A stretch of 64,000 nucleotides of DNA from Polynucleobacter sp. AP-Sving-400A-A2 (lineage in GTDB: Bacteria; Pseudomonadota; Gammaproteobacteria; Burkholderiales; Burkholderiaceae): the NCBI RefSeq assembly GCF_018688155.1, contig NZ_CP061312.1:1426001-1490000 (forward strand). Reading direction: 5' to 3'. This document shows, one piece after another, positions 28,541-37,627 of this stretch (its first letter is position 1; every line of letters starts with the position of its first letter). The translations under genes and the position numbers were made by a program. The notes under the pieces are model-generated. The model made no database searches, was not told where the DNA came from, and saw only the letters and a list, made by a program, of their open reading frames with translations.

Positions 28541-29805
28541 GATGCCTTTGCTGCTATTGAATTAGTCGAATTATTTACTTTACGACTATGTTTTTGACGA
28601 TAACGCTCTAGGAAGCGTGCAAGACGACCAATAGCCTCTTTCAGCACATCTTCATGAGGTAGGAACACTACGCGGAAGTGATCTGACTTGATCCAATTAA
28701 AACCAGAGCCTTGTACCAACAATACTTTTTCTTCCTTGAGAAGGTCGGCAACAAATTGCTGATCATCTTCAATCGGGTACATCTCGGAATCGAGTTTTGG
28801 AAATAAGTACAAAGCAGATTTTGGCTTCACGCAAGTCACACCTGGGATTTCAGTAATGAGTTTCCAGGCGAGGTCGCGCTGTTTCGCCAAGCGGCCACCT
28901 TCAGCCACCAGGTCATTAATACTTTGATAGCCGCCCAGAGCTGTCTGAATAGCATACTGGCCTGGCACGTTGGCGCACAGGCGCATTGAGGACAACATAT
29001 TGAGACCCTCGATGTAATCGCGAATCATCTCTTTATCCCCAGAAACTACCATCCAGCCAGCACGGTAGCCGCAAGAGCGATAGTTTTTGGATAAACCATT
29101 GAAGGTGATAGTAACTACATCAGTTGACAGGGATGCCAAAGAGACATGCTTCTCTTGGTCGTATAGCATCTTGTCGTAAATCTCGTCAGCGAACAAAATT
29201 AAGTCATGCTCACGCGCAATTGAAGTTAACTCTGTCAACACTTCTTTGGAATAAATAGCGCCTGTTGGATTATTCGGGTTGATTACTACAATCGCTTTAG
29301 TGCGCGGTGTAATCTTTTTACGCAGATCGGCCAAATCTGGCGCCCACTCTTTAGACTCATCACACAAGTAATGAATTGGGGTGCCGCCAGATAGACTCAC
29401 TGCAGCAGTCCATAAGGGGTAATCTGGGGCTGGTACCAATACTTCATCACCGTTGTTAAGCAATGCATTCATTGCAAGAACAATTAATTCAGAAACCCCA
29501 TTACCGGTATAGATGTCATCCAAACTAACTCCCTGGATACCCTTTTCCTGGCAATATTGCATGATGGCTTTACGAGCGGCAAAAATTCCTTTGGAATCGG
29601 AGTACGCTGAGGCATTACCCAAATTACGGATCATGTCCAACTGAATCTCTTCTGGAGGATCAAAGCCAAAAACACCCACATTGCCGATGTTGAGTTTGAT
29701 GATTTTGTGGCCCTCTTCCTCCATGCGCTGCGCGAGTTCCAGCACGGGTCCACGAATGTCATAACAGACGTGATTGAGTTTTTCGGACTTTAGGATCGGT
29801 TTCAC
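28537..29805 (-). CDS. PLP-dependent aminotransferase, alanine transaminase AlaA/AlaC type
   Basis: Class I/II aminotransferase of 422 residues, most like glutamate-pyruvate transaminase AlaA. Motifs: IKLNIGNVGVFGFDPPEEI, VVINPNNPTGAIYS, FADEIYDKMLYD and the PLP lysine in FNGLSKNYRSCGYRAGW. The C-terminal tail is Lys/Asn/Ser-rich. It heads the run alaA-hom-thrC-moeA-moaD-moaE; overlap with hom is 4 bp. Substrate specificity is inferred from family resemblance only. Confidence 0.85.
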   Translation of the reverse strand: MKPILKSEKLNHVCYDIRGPVLELAQRMEEEGHKIIKLNIGNVGVFGFDPPEEIQLDMIRNLGNASAYSDSKGIFAARKAIMQYCQEKGIQGVSLDDIYTGNGVSELIVLAMNALLNNGDEVLVPAPDYPLWTAAVSLSGGTPIHYLCDESKEWAPDLADLRKKITPRTKAIVVINPNNPTGAIYSKEVLTELTSIAREHDLILFADEIYDKMLYDQEKHVSLASLSTDVVTITFNGLSKNYRSCGYRAGWMVVSGDKEMIRDYIEGLNMLSSMRLCANVPGQYAIQTALGGYQSINDLVAEGGRLAKQRDLAWKLITEIPGVTCVKPKSALYLFPKLDSEMYPIEDDQQFVADLLKEEKVLLVQGSGFNWIKSDHFRVVFLPHEDVLKEAIGRLARFLERYRQKHSRKVNNSTNSIAAKAS

Positions 29806-29826
29806 AATAAATTAAAGGATAAGTTC

Positions 29827-29858
29827 TTGAAATCTAGGAAAAAACAGCTAGCTATAAT
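29827..29858 (+). promoter_or_regulatory. Candidate promoter of the Mth938-like/arn unit
   Basis: A perfect -10 hexamer TATAAT (29853-29858) with TTGAAA (29827-29832) 20 bases upstream. The spacing is longer than the optimal 17, so the -35 is uncertain. The predicted start would be about 20 bases before the GTG start at 29885. Confidence 0.45.
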
Positions 29859-29884
29859 CATCACAATTATGACAGAGAGTCCAT

Positions 29885-30262
29885 GTGAAGCTTCAATCTG
29901 ACCCCCATTCCGGAGCCAATACAATCACCGGTTACGGCGATGGCTACATCGAGATCAATAAGATCCCTTACAGTCACGCGGTTTTACTGAGTTCTGACGG
30001 TGAAATCTTGGAATGGGCAATCAAGTCCTTTGAAGAGCTGAGTTCATCAGATTTCGCTCAAATGGCTTCCCTTAAGCCTGAATTAATCATTATTGGCACC
30101 GGCAAACGCCAGCGCTTCCCAAAGCCTGAGTTACTAAAGACCCTTATAGAGGCCAAGATCGGCTTTGAAGTAATGGATTCTCAGGCGGCTTGTCGCACCT
30201 ACAACATTCTTGTGGGCGAGGGCCGTCAAGTCCTGCTCGCCCTGATTGTGGAAGCCGTCTAA
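29885..30262 (+). CDS. Mth938-like domain protein (DUF498)
   Basis: Protein of 125 residues of the Mth938/NDUFAF3-like family. Recognised by the core GEILEWAIKSFEELSSSDFAQM and KPELIIIGTGKRQRFPKPELLKTL, plus VMDSQAACRTYNILVGEGRQV. The mitochondrial relative helps assemble complex I; a function in bacteria is not established. The start codon is GTG at 29885. Its stop overlaps the arnT start (TAATG), so it heads the putative arn transcript. Confidence 0.8.
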   Translation: MKLQSDPHSGANTITGYGDGYIEINKIPYSHAVLLSSDGEILEWAIKSFEELSSSDFAQMASLKPELIIIGTGKRQRFPKPELLKTLIEAKIGFEVMDSQAACRTYNILVGEGRQVLLALIVEAV

Positions 30263-31956
30263 TGCAGTTTGGCCAAATTCGGCAGTCAAGCGCCCTCAAC
30301 CCAGCAACTATTTTGGTTCTGGTCTTGATCTATGCCTTGCTTTGGTTTGGCACCTTAAATTACCGTCACCTCATTCCATCAGATGAGGGACGTTATGCCG
30401 AGATTGCCCGTGAAATGCTCGTCACCGGAGATTGGGTAACCCCACGCTACAACGGTTATAAGTATTTTGAAAAACCCCCTTTACAAATTTGGGCTACCGC
30501 TACGGCCTTTAGTCTTTTTGGCATTGGTGATTGGCAAGCGCGCTTATGGACTGCGCTTACTGGATTTCTAACAATCGTATTTATTGGATTCACTGGTGCA
30601 CGCATCTACAGCCCGCGAGCAGGCTGCTTAGCTGCCATCGCTTTAGCCTCGAGCCCAATGTGGGTGATTGGTGGACACATCAACTCACTCGACATGGGAT
30701 TGTCGGCATTTTTGGTTGCAGCACTATGTAGTCTTTTGTTGGCACAAACCTCTCGTAACTCGAGTGATACCAGAGGGTGGATGTGGGCCTGCTGGGCCTT
30801 CATGGCCTTAGCGACCCTATCCAAAGGTGTTATTGGGCTTGCGATCCCCGGCATGGTATTTGCTGTTTATTCGATTACTGCGTGGGACTGGAAAATCTGG
30901 AAACGACTGCACATCATTAGCGGCACAATTTTATTTTTAGCGATCACTGCGCCATGGTTTGTCCTGGTGGCCCAACGCAATCCTGAGTTTCTGGAGTTCT
31001 TTTTTATTCATGAACACCTACAACGATTTACGCAAACAGCCCATAGCCGCACTGGTCCGATTTATTACTTCATACCACTTTTACTAATTGGCTTTTTGCC
31101 ATGGATTGCGCAAACTCCTGAAGCGCTTGCTCAGGCCTGGCGAGAGCGTAATCGAGAGTTCTCTAGCGGATGGTTACTTACCTGTTGGTTTGCAGTCATC
31201 ATGGGATTTTTTAGCGTATCCCAATCGAAATTACCCGGATACATCATCCCCGTCTTTCCAGCGCTAGCATTGCTTGTTGGTCACCGCTTAGATCGCAATC
31301 TGGGTTTAAGCAACTCACTCGCATTGCCTTGGAAATTACAAGCGCTCTTTTTTGCAATCTTGGGTGGTATTGGCTTTTTCTTTTTAGGCGAAGTCGACAA
31401 ACAAGCCAGGCCTGATGAAATCGAGTCTTATGCGCAATACCTCTATTGGATAATTGCCGCGCTGATTGCCCTAATTACATTTAGCCTCCTGACGCTCCTG
31501 CAAAGCAAACGTAATGGCCTAAGTAGCATTACCAGCTTTGCTTGCGGCTTTTTTCTCTGCGCGATCATTGCCGGAACGGGCCATGAAACTCTGGGACGTG
31601 CTGTATCAGGTATTGATCTAGTCGAGAAAGTGAAACTAGGCATTCCGGAAAAAGTGAACTTTTATTCCGTCAGAATTCTAGATCACACAGTGCCGTTCTA
31701 TCTCGGCAGAACTATGACAATGGTGGAATTTTTAGATGAGTTGAAGTTTGGCGCCCAGCAAGAACCTGAGTTGTGGCTACCTACCTTAGATGCGTTTATC
31801 GAACGCTGGAAAGAAGATCAAACTGCTTATGCCTTGATGGTTCCAGAGCAATACATCGAGCTGCAGAAACTCAATGTCCCCATGCAAGAAGTGGGCAGAG
31901 ATTCTCGGCGCGTGATAGTTAAACACCCAGATTCACAAAGTAGCTCCGCCCAATAA
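30262..31956 (+). CDS. arnT: Ara4N lipid A transferase ArnT
   Basis: Polytopic inner-membrane glycosyltransferase (GT83) that moves 4-amino-4-deoxy-L-arabinose from undecaprenyl phosphate to lipid A on the periplasmic face. The 564-residue protein has the first periplasmic loop motif PSDEGRYAEIAREM, with the catalytic acidic residues, then WVTPRYNGYKYFEKPPLQIW and roughly a dozen membrane segments. The frame is open upstream in the previous gene; the ATG at 30262 overlaps the stop codon of the Mth938-like gene. It starts a cluster of six arn genes. Confidence 0.9.
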   Translation: MQFGQIRQSSALNPATILVLVLIYALLWFGTLNYRHLIPSDEGRYAEIAREMLVTGDWVTPRYNGYKYFEKPPLQIWATATAFSLFGIGDWQARLWTALTGFLTIVFIGFTGARIYSPRAGCLAAIALASSPMWVIGGHINSLDMGLSAFLVAALCSLLLAQTSRNSSDTRGWMWACWAFMALATLSKGVIGLAIPGMVFAVYSITAWDWKIWKRLHIISGTILFLAITAPWFVLVAQRNPEFLEFFFIHEHLQRFTQTAHSRTGPIYYFIPLLLIGFLPWIAQTPEALAQAWRERNREFSSGWLLTCWFAVIMGFFSVSQSKLPGYIIPVFPALALLVGHRLDRNLGLSNSLALPWKLQALFFAILGGIGFFFLGEVDKQARPDEIESYAQYLYWIIAALIALITFSLLTLLQSKRNGLSSITSFACGFFLCAIIAGTGHETLGRAVSGIDLVEKVKLGIPEKVNFYSVRILDHTVPFYLGRTMTMVEFLDELKFGAQQEPELWLPTLDAFIERWKEDQTAYALMVPEQYIELQKLNVPMQEVGRDSRRVIVKHPDSQSSSAQ

Positions 31957-31972
31957 GTTTTTAAGGTTCGCC

Positions 31973-33145
31973 ATGTCAACTACTGAAAACACCCCTCCCT
32001 TCATTCCTTTTACGCGCCCACACTTCAATCAAGAAACAATTGATGCGGTTGCCGAGGTTTTGCGTTCTGGTTGGGTTACCTCAGGTCCCAAGTTAGCTGA
32101 GTTCGAGGCCACCTTGAGTGACTATTTTGGCGGTCGCCCTGTACGTTGCTTTGCTAACGGCACAGCCACAATGAAAATAGCCCTGCAGGTTGCTGATATT
32201 GGTCCTGGCGATGAAGTCATCACTACACCGATTTCTTGGGTGGCCACTTCGAATGTGATTCTGAGTGTGGGTGCAACACCCGTATTTGTAGATATTGACC
32301 CCATTACACGTAACATTGATTTAAACCAAATAGCTGCAGCCATTACGCCAAAGACTCGAGCCATCATGCCAGTCTATTTAGCTGGGCTACCTGTAAATAT
32401 GGATCAACTATATGGCTTGGCTAAGCAATACAAGCTACGTGTGATTGAAGATGCAGCGCAAGCATTTGGGTCGCAGTGGAAAGGTCAAAAGATTGGGAGT
32501 ATTGGTGACCTTGTGAGTTTTAGTTTTCAGGCAAACAAAAACTTATCCACTGTTGAAGGCGGCTGTCTTGTTTTTAACAATACTGATGAAGCAAAGCTCG
32601 CAGAGAAGTTTCGCCTTCAAGGTCTCACACGCCAAGGCATGGATGGAATGGATGTGGATGTACTGGGTGGCAAAGATAATTTGACTGATGTGAATGCAGT
32701 CATTGGTCTGCATCAACTCAAGCAGTTGCCAGCGTTTCAGGCGCGCAGAGGTGCTTTGGCCAGAATGTACTTTGATGCGATTCGAAGTGAAATGAAATCT
32801 CACGGCTTAGAAAATCTCAATCTAGAACTGCCCGTGGAGAACTTCACCGACAGTAACTGGCACATGTTTCAAGTTGTGCTGCCGCTTGAGCAATTAAATG
32901 TGGATCGCGCGCAGGTGATGTCTGAACTCAAAGATCTGGGTATTGGTACTGGCGTTCACTACCCTTTGATTACTGGATTTACGCTTTATCAAAAGCTGGG
33001 GTATCAAGTAGAAGCGACTCCCGTGGCAAGGCGTATTGGCCGCTCTATTTTGACTCTCCCCCTTTTTCCAGGCATGGCAGATGAAGATATTGGCCGTATA
33101 GCCAAGGGTTTGACTGGAATTCTGAAGAAACATCGTAAAAACTAG
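31973..33145 (+). CDS. arnB: UDP-4-amino-4-deoxy-L-arabinose aminotransferase ArnB
   Basis: PLP-dependent aminotransferase of the DegT/DnrJ/EryC1 family (390 residues), converting UDP-4-keto-pentose to UDP-Ara4N with glutamate as donor. The N-terminal FTRPHFNQETIDAVAEVLRSGWVTSGPKL, the IEDAAQAFGS segment and the PLP lysine in FSFQANKNLSTVEGG support the call. Other sugar aminotransferases share the fold; the surrounding arnT, arnC and arnA genes decide the assignment. Starts 16 bp after arnT. Confidence 0.9.
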   Translation: MSTTENTPPFIPFTRPHFNQETIDAVAEVLRSGWVTSGPKLAEFEATLSDYFGGRPVRCFANGTATMKIALQVADIGPGDEVITTPISWVATSNVILSVGATPVFVDIDPITRNIDLNQIAAAITPKTRAIMPVYLAGLPVNMDQLYGLAKQYKLRVIEDAAQAFGSQWKGQKIGSIGDLVSFSFQANKNLSTVEGGCLVFNNTDEAKLAEKFRLQGLTRQGMDGMDVDVLGGKDNLTDVNAVIGLHQLKQLPAFQARRGALARMYFDAIRSEMKSHGLENLNLELPVENFTDSNWHMFQVVLPLEQLNVDRAQVMSELKDLGIGTGVHYPLITGFTLYQKLGYQVEATPVARRIGRSILTLPLFPGMADEDIGRIAKGLTGILKKHRKN

Positions 33146-33176
33146 GGCAGAGAACGGAATCAGGCAAAATTGCAGC

Positions 33177-34148
33177 ATGACTGCAAATTTAGCTACCCAA
33201 GCCTGCAATCCAACGCTCAGCATTGTCATTCCCGTTTATAACGAGGAAGACGGCCTGCAAGCCCTCTTTGATCGCCTTTATCCTGCGCTAGATGTCATGG
33301 CCAGTAAGCGCAACATTGCTTATGAAGTGGTGTTTGTGAATGATGGCAGCAAGGATCGATCCGCCGGCATCTTGGCAAAGCAAGTTGAACTGCGCCCTGA
33401 TGTCACACGTGCGGTGTTATTTCATAGCAACTTTGGTCAGCATATGGCGATCATGGCTGGCTTTGAATACTCCCGCGGCGAATACATCATCACCCTCGAT
33501 GCTGACTTGCAGAATCCCCCGGAAGAAATCGATGCATTGGTAAATGAATTACTAAAAGGTCATGACTACGTTGGCACTATTCGCGCCAATCGTCGCGATA
33601 GCTTCTTCAGAAAATTTGCTTCACGTGCAATGAATCATTTGCGCCAAAAAATTACTCGTATTACGATGACTGATCAAGGATGCATGCTGCGTGGCTATAG
33701 CCGACGTATTGTTGATCTCGTACGTCAGTGCGATGAAAGCAACACCTTTATTCCGGCACTGGCTTATACATTCGCATCCAACCCAACTGAAATTACCGTC
33801 AAACATGAAGAGCGTTTTGCTGGTGAGTCAAAATACAGCCTCTATCAACTCATTCGCTTGAACTTTGACTTAGTGACCGGCTTTTCCGTCATGCCTTTGC
33901 AGATTTTCTCGATCCTGGGCATGTTGCTGGCAATGGCTGCGGGCAGTCTGTTTATCTACCTTCTGGTTCGCCGCTTTGTGCTCGGCGCTGAGGTTGAAGG
34001 GGTGTTCACCCTCTTCGCTCTCACCTTCTTCCTGATTGGCGTGATGCTATTTGGTCTTGGTCTACTCGGTGAGTACATCGGCCGCATCTACCAACAAGTT
34101 CGCGAGCGTCCACGCTATGTTGTGCAAACTGTCTTAGAGAAAAAATAA
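33177..34148 (+). CDS. arnC: Undecaprenyl-phosphate Ara4FN transferase ArnC
   Basis: GT2 glycosyltransferase attaching formylated Ara4N to undecaprenyl phosphate at the inner membrane. Residues 1-235 contain SIVIPVYNEEDGLQ, VFVNDGSKDRS and the DxD-bearing TLDADLQNPPEEI; two hydrophobic segments follow (about 240-305), ending in FGLGLLGEYIGRIYQQVRERPRY. Length 323 residues. The stop codon abuts the TTG start of the formyltransferase gene, indicating tight coupling. Confidence 0.9.
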   Translation: MTANLATQACNPTLSIVIPVYNEEDGLQALFDRLYPALDVMASKRNIAYEVVFVNDGSKDRSAGILAKQVELRPDVTRAVLFHSNFGQHMAIMAGFEYSRGEYIITLDADLQNPPEEIDALVNELLKGHDYVGTIRANRRDSFFRKFASRAMNHLRQKITRITMTDQGCMLRGYSRRIVDLVRQCDESNTFIPALAYTFASNPTEITVKHEERFAGESKYSLYQLIRLNFDLVTGFSVMPLQIFSILGMLLAMAAGSLFIYLLVRRFVLGAEVEGVFTLFALTFFLIGVMLFGLGLLGEYIGRIYQQVRERPRYVVQTVLEKK

Positions 34149-35018
34149 TTGCACGCAGTCGTCTTTGCTTATCATGATGTTGGCGTTAACTGCCTTAAGG
34201 CATTACTGGGTGCAGGCATTCAGATTGATCTAGTAGTTACCCATCAAGATGATCCCAATGAGAATATTTGGTTCGGGAGCGTTTCGAAACTGTGTGAGGA
34301 TCAACAGATTCCTTACATCACTCCAAATGCGAATCAGCTGATGGAGCTCATACCGCAACTTCAAAAACTAACACCTGATTACCTTTTTTCCTTTTACTAC
34401 CGCCACATGATTCCGGCAGAACTCTTGGCCTGCGCCAAGATTGGTGCCTTGAATATGCACGGCTCATTGCTGCCAAAGTTCCGTGGGCGGGCACCTGTTA
34501 ATTGGGCTATCTTGCAGGGTGCAACAGAAACAGGCGCAACATTGCACATGATGGAAGTTAAGCCGGATGCGGGTGACATTGTGGGACAGTCAGCCGTTTC
34601 GATTGGACCCAACGAAACTGCCACCGATGTCTTTGGCAAAGTCAGCCGGGCAGCCATCACGGTAATCAACCAGGCTCTACCCGAGCTTATTCAAGGCCGC
34701 ATCCCTAGAAAACCCAATAATCTGGCTCAGGGAAGCTATTTTGGGGGCCGCAAGCCTGCCGATGGACAAATTCTGTGGCATCAGACTGCTCAGCAGGTTC
34801 ATAACCTCGTCAGAGCCGTTGCACCCCCTTATCCAGGCGCTTTTACAGACTGGCAAGGTCAGCGCAGAATTGTGGCTCGGACCAGCCTAGAAGGCCCATT
34901 TCCGAGAGAGCTAGATCTTCAGGCTCCCGGCATCCAAGTGGTTGATAATCAGGTATTCGGCGTTTGTGGTGACCAAAAAGCGGTAGCGATACTGGACTGG
35001 TTCCCAGCAAATAGCTAA
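34149..35018 (+). CDS. ArnA formyltransferase domain as a separate protein
   Basis: Corresponds to the N-terminal half of E. coli ArnA, the 10-formyltetrahydrofolate-dependent formylation of UDP-Ara4N. Motifs FAYHDVGVNCLKALLGAG, SFYYRHMIPAELL, NMHGSLLPKFRGRAPVNWAIL (catalytic Asn and His) and KPDAGDIVGQ are present in a 289-residue product with no dehydrogenase domain. The start is TTG immediately after the arnC stop; no ATG is available. The decarboxylase half is encoded by the next gene, 45 bp away. Confidence 0.88.
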   Translation: MHAVVFAYHDVGVNCLKALLGAGIQIDLVVTHQDDPNENIWFGSVSKLCEDQQIPYITPNANQLMELIPQLQKLTPDYLFSFYYRHMIPAELLACAKIGALNMHGSLLPKFRGRAPVNWAILQGATETGATLHMMEVKPDAGDIVGQSAVSIGPNETATDVFGKVSRAAITVINQALPELIQGRIPRKPNNLAQGSYFGGRKPADGQILWHQTAQQVHNLVRAVAPPYPGAFTDWQGQRRIVARTSLEGPFPRELDLQAPGIQVVDNQVFGVCGDQKAVAILDWFPANS

Positions 35019-35063
35019 CAAATTACAAGTAGCACTCTTTAGATTAAAAACGAGGCAGTAAAG

Positions 35064-36110
35064 ATGAAAAAAGTACTCATTCTTGGCGTAAATGGCTTTA
35101 TTGGCCATCACCTTTCAAAGCGCATCCTAGAGACAACTGATTGGCATGTCTATGGCATGGATATGCAAAATGATCGTCTTGGTGATTTAGTGAGTCATCC
35201 TCGCATGCATTTTTTTGAAGGTGACATCACCATTAATAAAGAATGGGTTGAATACCATATCCGTAAATGTGATGTCATCCTACCCTTAGTAGCGATTGCG
35301 ACGCCAGCAACATATGTTCAGCAGCCATTAAAAGTATTTGAGCTCGACTTCGAAGCTAACTTACCAATCGTGCGCTCAGCAGTTAAATACAAAAAGCATT
35401 TGGTCTTCCCATCCACATCCGAGGTTTATGGCATGTGTGAAGATAGTGAGTTTGATCCGGCCAAATCCAATATGGTTTACGGCCCAATCAACAAGCCACG
35501 CTGGATCTATGCCTGCTCTAAACAATTGATGGATCGCGTAATCTGGGGTTATGGCATGGAAGGTTTGCGCTTCACCCTCTTTCGTCCATTTAACTGGATT
35601 GGCCCTGGACTTGATAGTATCTACACACCAAAAGAAGGCTCTTCCCGTGTAGTTACTCAGTTCTTAGGTCATATCGTTCGCGGCGAACCCATCAACGTAG
35701 TTGATGGTGGCGCGCAAAAACGTGCCTTTACTTATATTGATGATGGTATCGACGCCTTGATGCGCATCATCGACAATAAAGATGGCATTGCTGACGGCAA
35801 GATCTACAACATTGGTAATCCAAAGAATAATCACTCTATTCGTGAGCTCGCCAATCAGATGCTGGATATCGCCCGTAGCATTCCAGAATATGCAAAGATG
35901 GCGAATGAAGTAAAGATTGTAGAAACTACTTCTGGCGCTTACTACGGCGAAGGCTATCAGGATGTTCAGAACCGTGTACCTGCAATTGATAACACGATGA
36001 CTGAATTAGGCTGGAAGCCGACTATTAATATGAGTGATGCGCTGAAGAATATTTTCGAAGCCTATCGCCATGATGTAGAAAACGCACGTCATTTAGTTGA
36101 CAAAGAATAA
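35064..36110 (+). CDS. UDP-glucuronate decarboxylase, ArnA dehydrogenase domain as a separate protein
   Basis: NAD-dependent SDR enzyme that oxidatively decarboxylates UDP-glucuronic acid to the UDP-4-keto-pentose, first committed step to Ara4N. Corresponds to the C-terminal half of E. coli ArnA: VLILGVNGFIGHHLSKRIL, CDVILPLVAIATP, FPSTSEVYGMC, the YACSKQLMDRVIW active-site segment and FRPFNWIGPGLDS. Length 348 residues. Has its own ATG and the ribosome-binding stretch GAGGCAGTAAAG, so it is a genuine separate gene, not a frameshifted fusion. Confidence 0.9.
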   Translation: MKKVLILGVNGFIGHHLSKRILETTDWHVYGMDMQNDRLGDLVSHPRMHFFEGDITINKEWVEYHIRKCDVILPLVAIATPATYVQQPLKVFELDFEANLPIVRSAVKYKKHLVFPSTSEVYGMCEDSEFDPAKSNMVYGPINKPRWIYACSKQLMDRVIWGYGMEGLRFTLFRPFNWIGPGLDSIYTPKEGSSRVVTQFLGHIVRGEPINVVDGGAQKRAFTYIDDGIDALMRIIDNKDGIADGKIYNIGNPKNNHSIRELANQMLDIARSIPEYAKMANEVKIVETTSGAYYGEGYQDVQNRVPAIDNTMTELGWKPTINMSDALKNIFEAYRHDVENARHLVDKE

Positions 36111-36132
36111 GCGAAAGTACATTTAGAGCTTC

Positions 36133-37050
36133 ATGGCCAAGATTGCACTCAAGGTAGATGTTGATACTCTGCGCGGGACCAAAGAAGGCGTCCCCAACCT
36201 AGCGCGTACGCTTGAGCGCTTTGGCCTGAAAGCCACCTTCCTATTTAGCCTAGGCCCTGACCACACTGGCTGGGCACTCAAGCGGGTCTTTAGGCCAGGC
36301 TTTCTTAAGAAAGTGAGTCGCACCTCCGTTGTTGAACACTACGGAATTAAGACTTTGCTCTACGGTGTTCTTCTTCCTGGTCCGGATATTGGCAAACAAG
36401 CTGCCGCTGAAATGCGCGCCATAGATGCGGCTGGTCATGAGACTGGCATTCACACTTGGGATCACGTAGCTTGGCAAGATGCTGTGCGTCATCGCGATGC
36501 CCAATGGACTAAAGCACAGATGCAAAAAAGCTGGGATCGTTTTGTAGAGATCTTTGGTCACTCACCAGTCACTTATGGCGCTGCTGGCTGGCAAATGAAT
36601 GAGGCAGCCTTTGAGCAACTTGACCAATGGGGTATTCAATATTCTTCCGATGGCAGGGCTGAACCTAACTTGATGCCTTATCGTTTTGACTTGCCTTCTG
36701 GCAAAGCAAAACATGTTCAATATCCAACTACCTTACCAACTTTTGATGAGCTGATTGGAATTGATGATGCCGATGAATTTGCTGCTGTAAAGAAGCTCCT
36801 AGAGATCACCCAAAGCAATCCAAATGACCAGGTATTTACTCTGCATGCAGAGCTAGAAGGTCAAAAGCTTTTACCCGCCTTTGAGCAATTGCTAATTGGG
36901 TGGCTAAACCAAGGTCACGACCTAGTTACTATGGGGGAGCTGCATCAATCCTGGGCAGCCACCAAGCAACTGGATAAAATAGCTGTACAGCCAGTCTCCT
37001 GGGGGGAAATCCCCAACCGAAGTGGCGAACTCATTTTGCAAGCAGTTTAA
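36133..37050 (+). CDS. arnD: Undecaprenyl-phosphate Ara4FN deformylase ArnD
   Basis: Polysaccharide-deacetylase-fold enzyme that removes the formyl group from undecaprenyl-phosphate Ara4FN before ArnT acts. Metal-site motifs are KVDVDTLRGTKEGVPNL near the start and HETGIHTWDHVAWQD around residue 100. Length 305 residues, close to E. coli ArnD. Last gene of the arn run; no arnE or arnF flippase subunits follow. Confidence 0.87.
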   Translation: MAKIALKVDVDTLRGTKEGVPNLARTLERFGLKATFLFSLGPDHTGWALKRVFRPGFLKKVSRTSVVEHYGIKTLLYGVLLPGPDIGKQAAAEMRAIDAAGHETGIHTWDHVAWQDAVRHRDAQWTKAQMQKSWDRFVEIFGHSPVTYGAAGWQMNEAAFEQLDQWGIQYSSDGRAEPNLMPYRFDLPSGKAKHVQYPTTLPTFDELIGIDDADEFAAVKKLLEITQSNPNDQVFTLHAELEGQKLLPAFEQLLIGWLNQGHDLVTMGELHQSWAATKQLDKIAVQPVSWGEIPNRSGELILQAV

Positions 37051-37098
37051 GTAGCGTCAGAATACGTAATACATCAAGTTCAATAAGAGAGTCCTATC

Positions 37099-37566
37099 AT
37101 GACAGTAGAAATTGGTAAATCAATGCCCCAATGTGCAATCCCGGCAACATCAGGATTGACCTTTACCCCAGACTCAGCCAAAGGCAAAAAATTGGTTGTC
37201 TACTTTTATCCAAAAGATATGACTCCGGGTTGCACCGCCGAGTCTGGTGAGTTTCGGGACAACATTGATGCCTTCACCAAAGCCAATACTTTGATCGTTG
37301 GTGTATCTCGAGATAGCCTCAAATCTCACGATAATTTCCGAAGCAAACTAGAGCTGCCATTCGAACTCGTTGCCGACACCGAAGAAACCCTATGTCAGCT
37401 TTTTGGCGTCATGAAAATGAAGAACATGTATGGCAAGCAAGTTCGTGGCGTCGAACGCAGCACCTTCCTGTTTGACTCTTCGGGCAAGCTAGTTAAAGAG
37501 TGGCGTGGCCTTAAGATTCCCGGACATGTGACAGAGGTATTACAAGCAGCTCAAGCAACCAAATAA
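37099..37566 (+). CDS. bcp: Peroxiredoxin of the Bcp/PrxQ family
   Basis: Thiol peroxidase of 155 residues that reduces hydrogen peroxide and organic hydroperoxides. The peroxidatic cysteine is Cys45 in KDMTPGCTAESGEFRD; the second cysteine usual five residues later in E. coli Bcp is replaced by glycine. Cys99 (ETLCQLFG) or Cys12 might serve as resolving residue, otherwise it would act as a 1-Cys enzyme. The C-terminal VERSTFLFDSSGKLVKEWR segment is typical. Preceded by an AGAGAG ribosome-binding site. Confidence 0.92.
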   Translation: MTVEIGKSMPQCAIPATSGLTFTPDSAKGKKLVVYFYPKDMTPGCTAESGEFRDNIDAFTKANTLIVGVSRDSLKSHDNFRSKLELPFELVADTEETLCQLFGVMKMKNMYGKQVRGVERSTFLFDSSGKLVKEWRGLKIPGHVTEVLQAAQATK

Positions 37567-37593
37567 TTTTTAAATTAATTTAATCTGGGGCAC

Positions 37594-37621
37594 TTGCAAA
37601 GCCGTAAATTTGGGGTAAAGT
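37594..37621 (+). promoter_or_regulatory. Candidate promoter of the phoH leader
   Basis: TTGCAA (37594-37599) and TAAAGT (37616-37621) are separated by 16 bases; each matches four of six consensus positions. Transcription would begin near 37628 and run into the terminator-like hairpin before phoH, giving a leader or small RNA of about 160 nt. Confidence 0.4.
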
Positions 37622-37627
37622 AGCTCT

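Noticed and set aside
34149..36110. Split ArnA as a sequencing error or pseudogene
   Set aside because: The halves have separate start and stop codons, a 45-bp spacer and a ribosome-binding site before the second gene.
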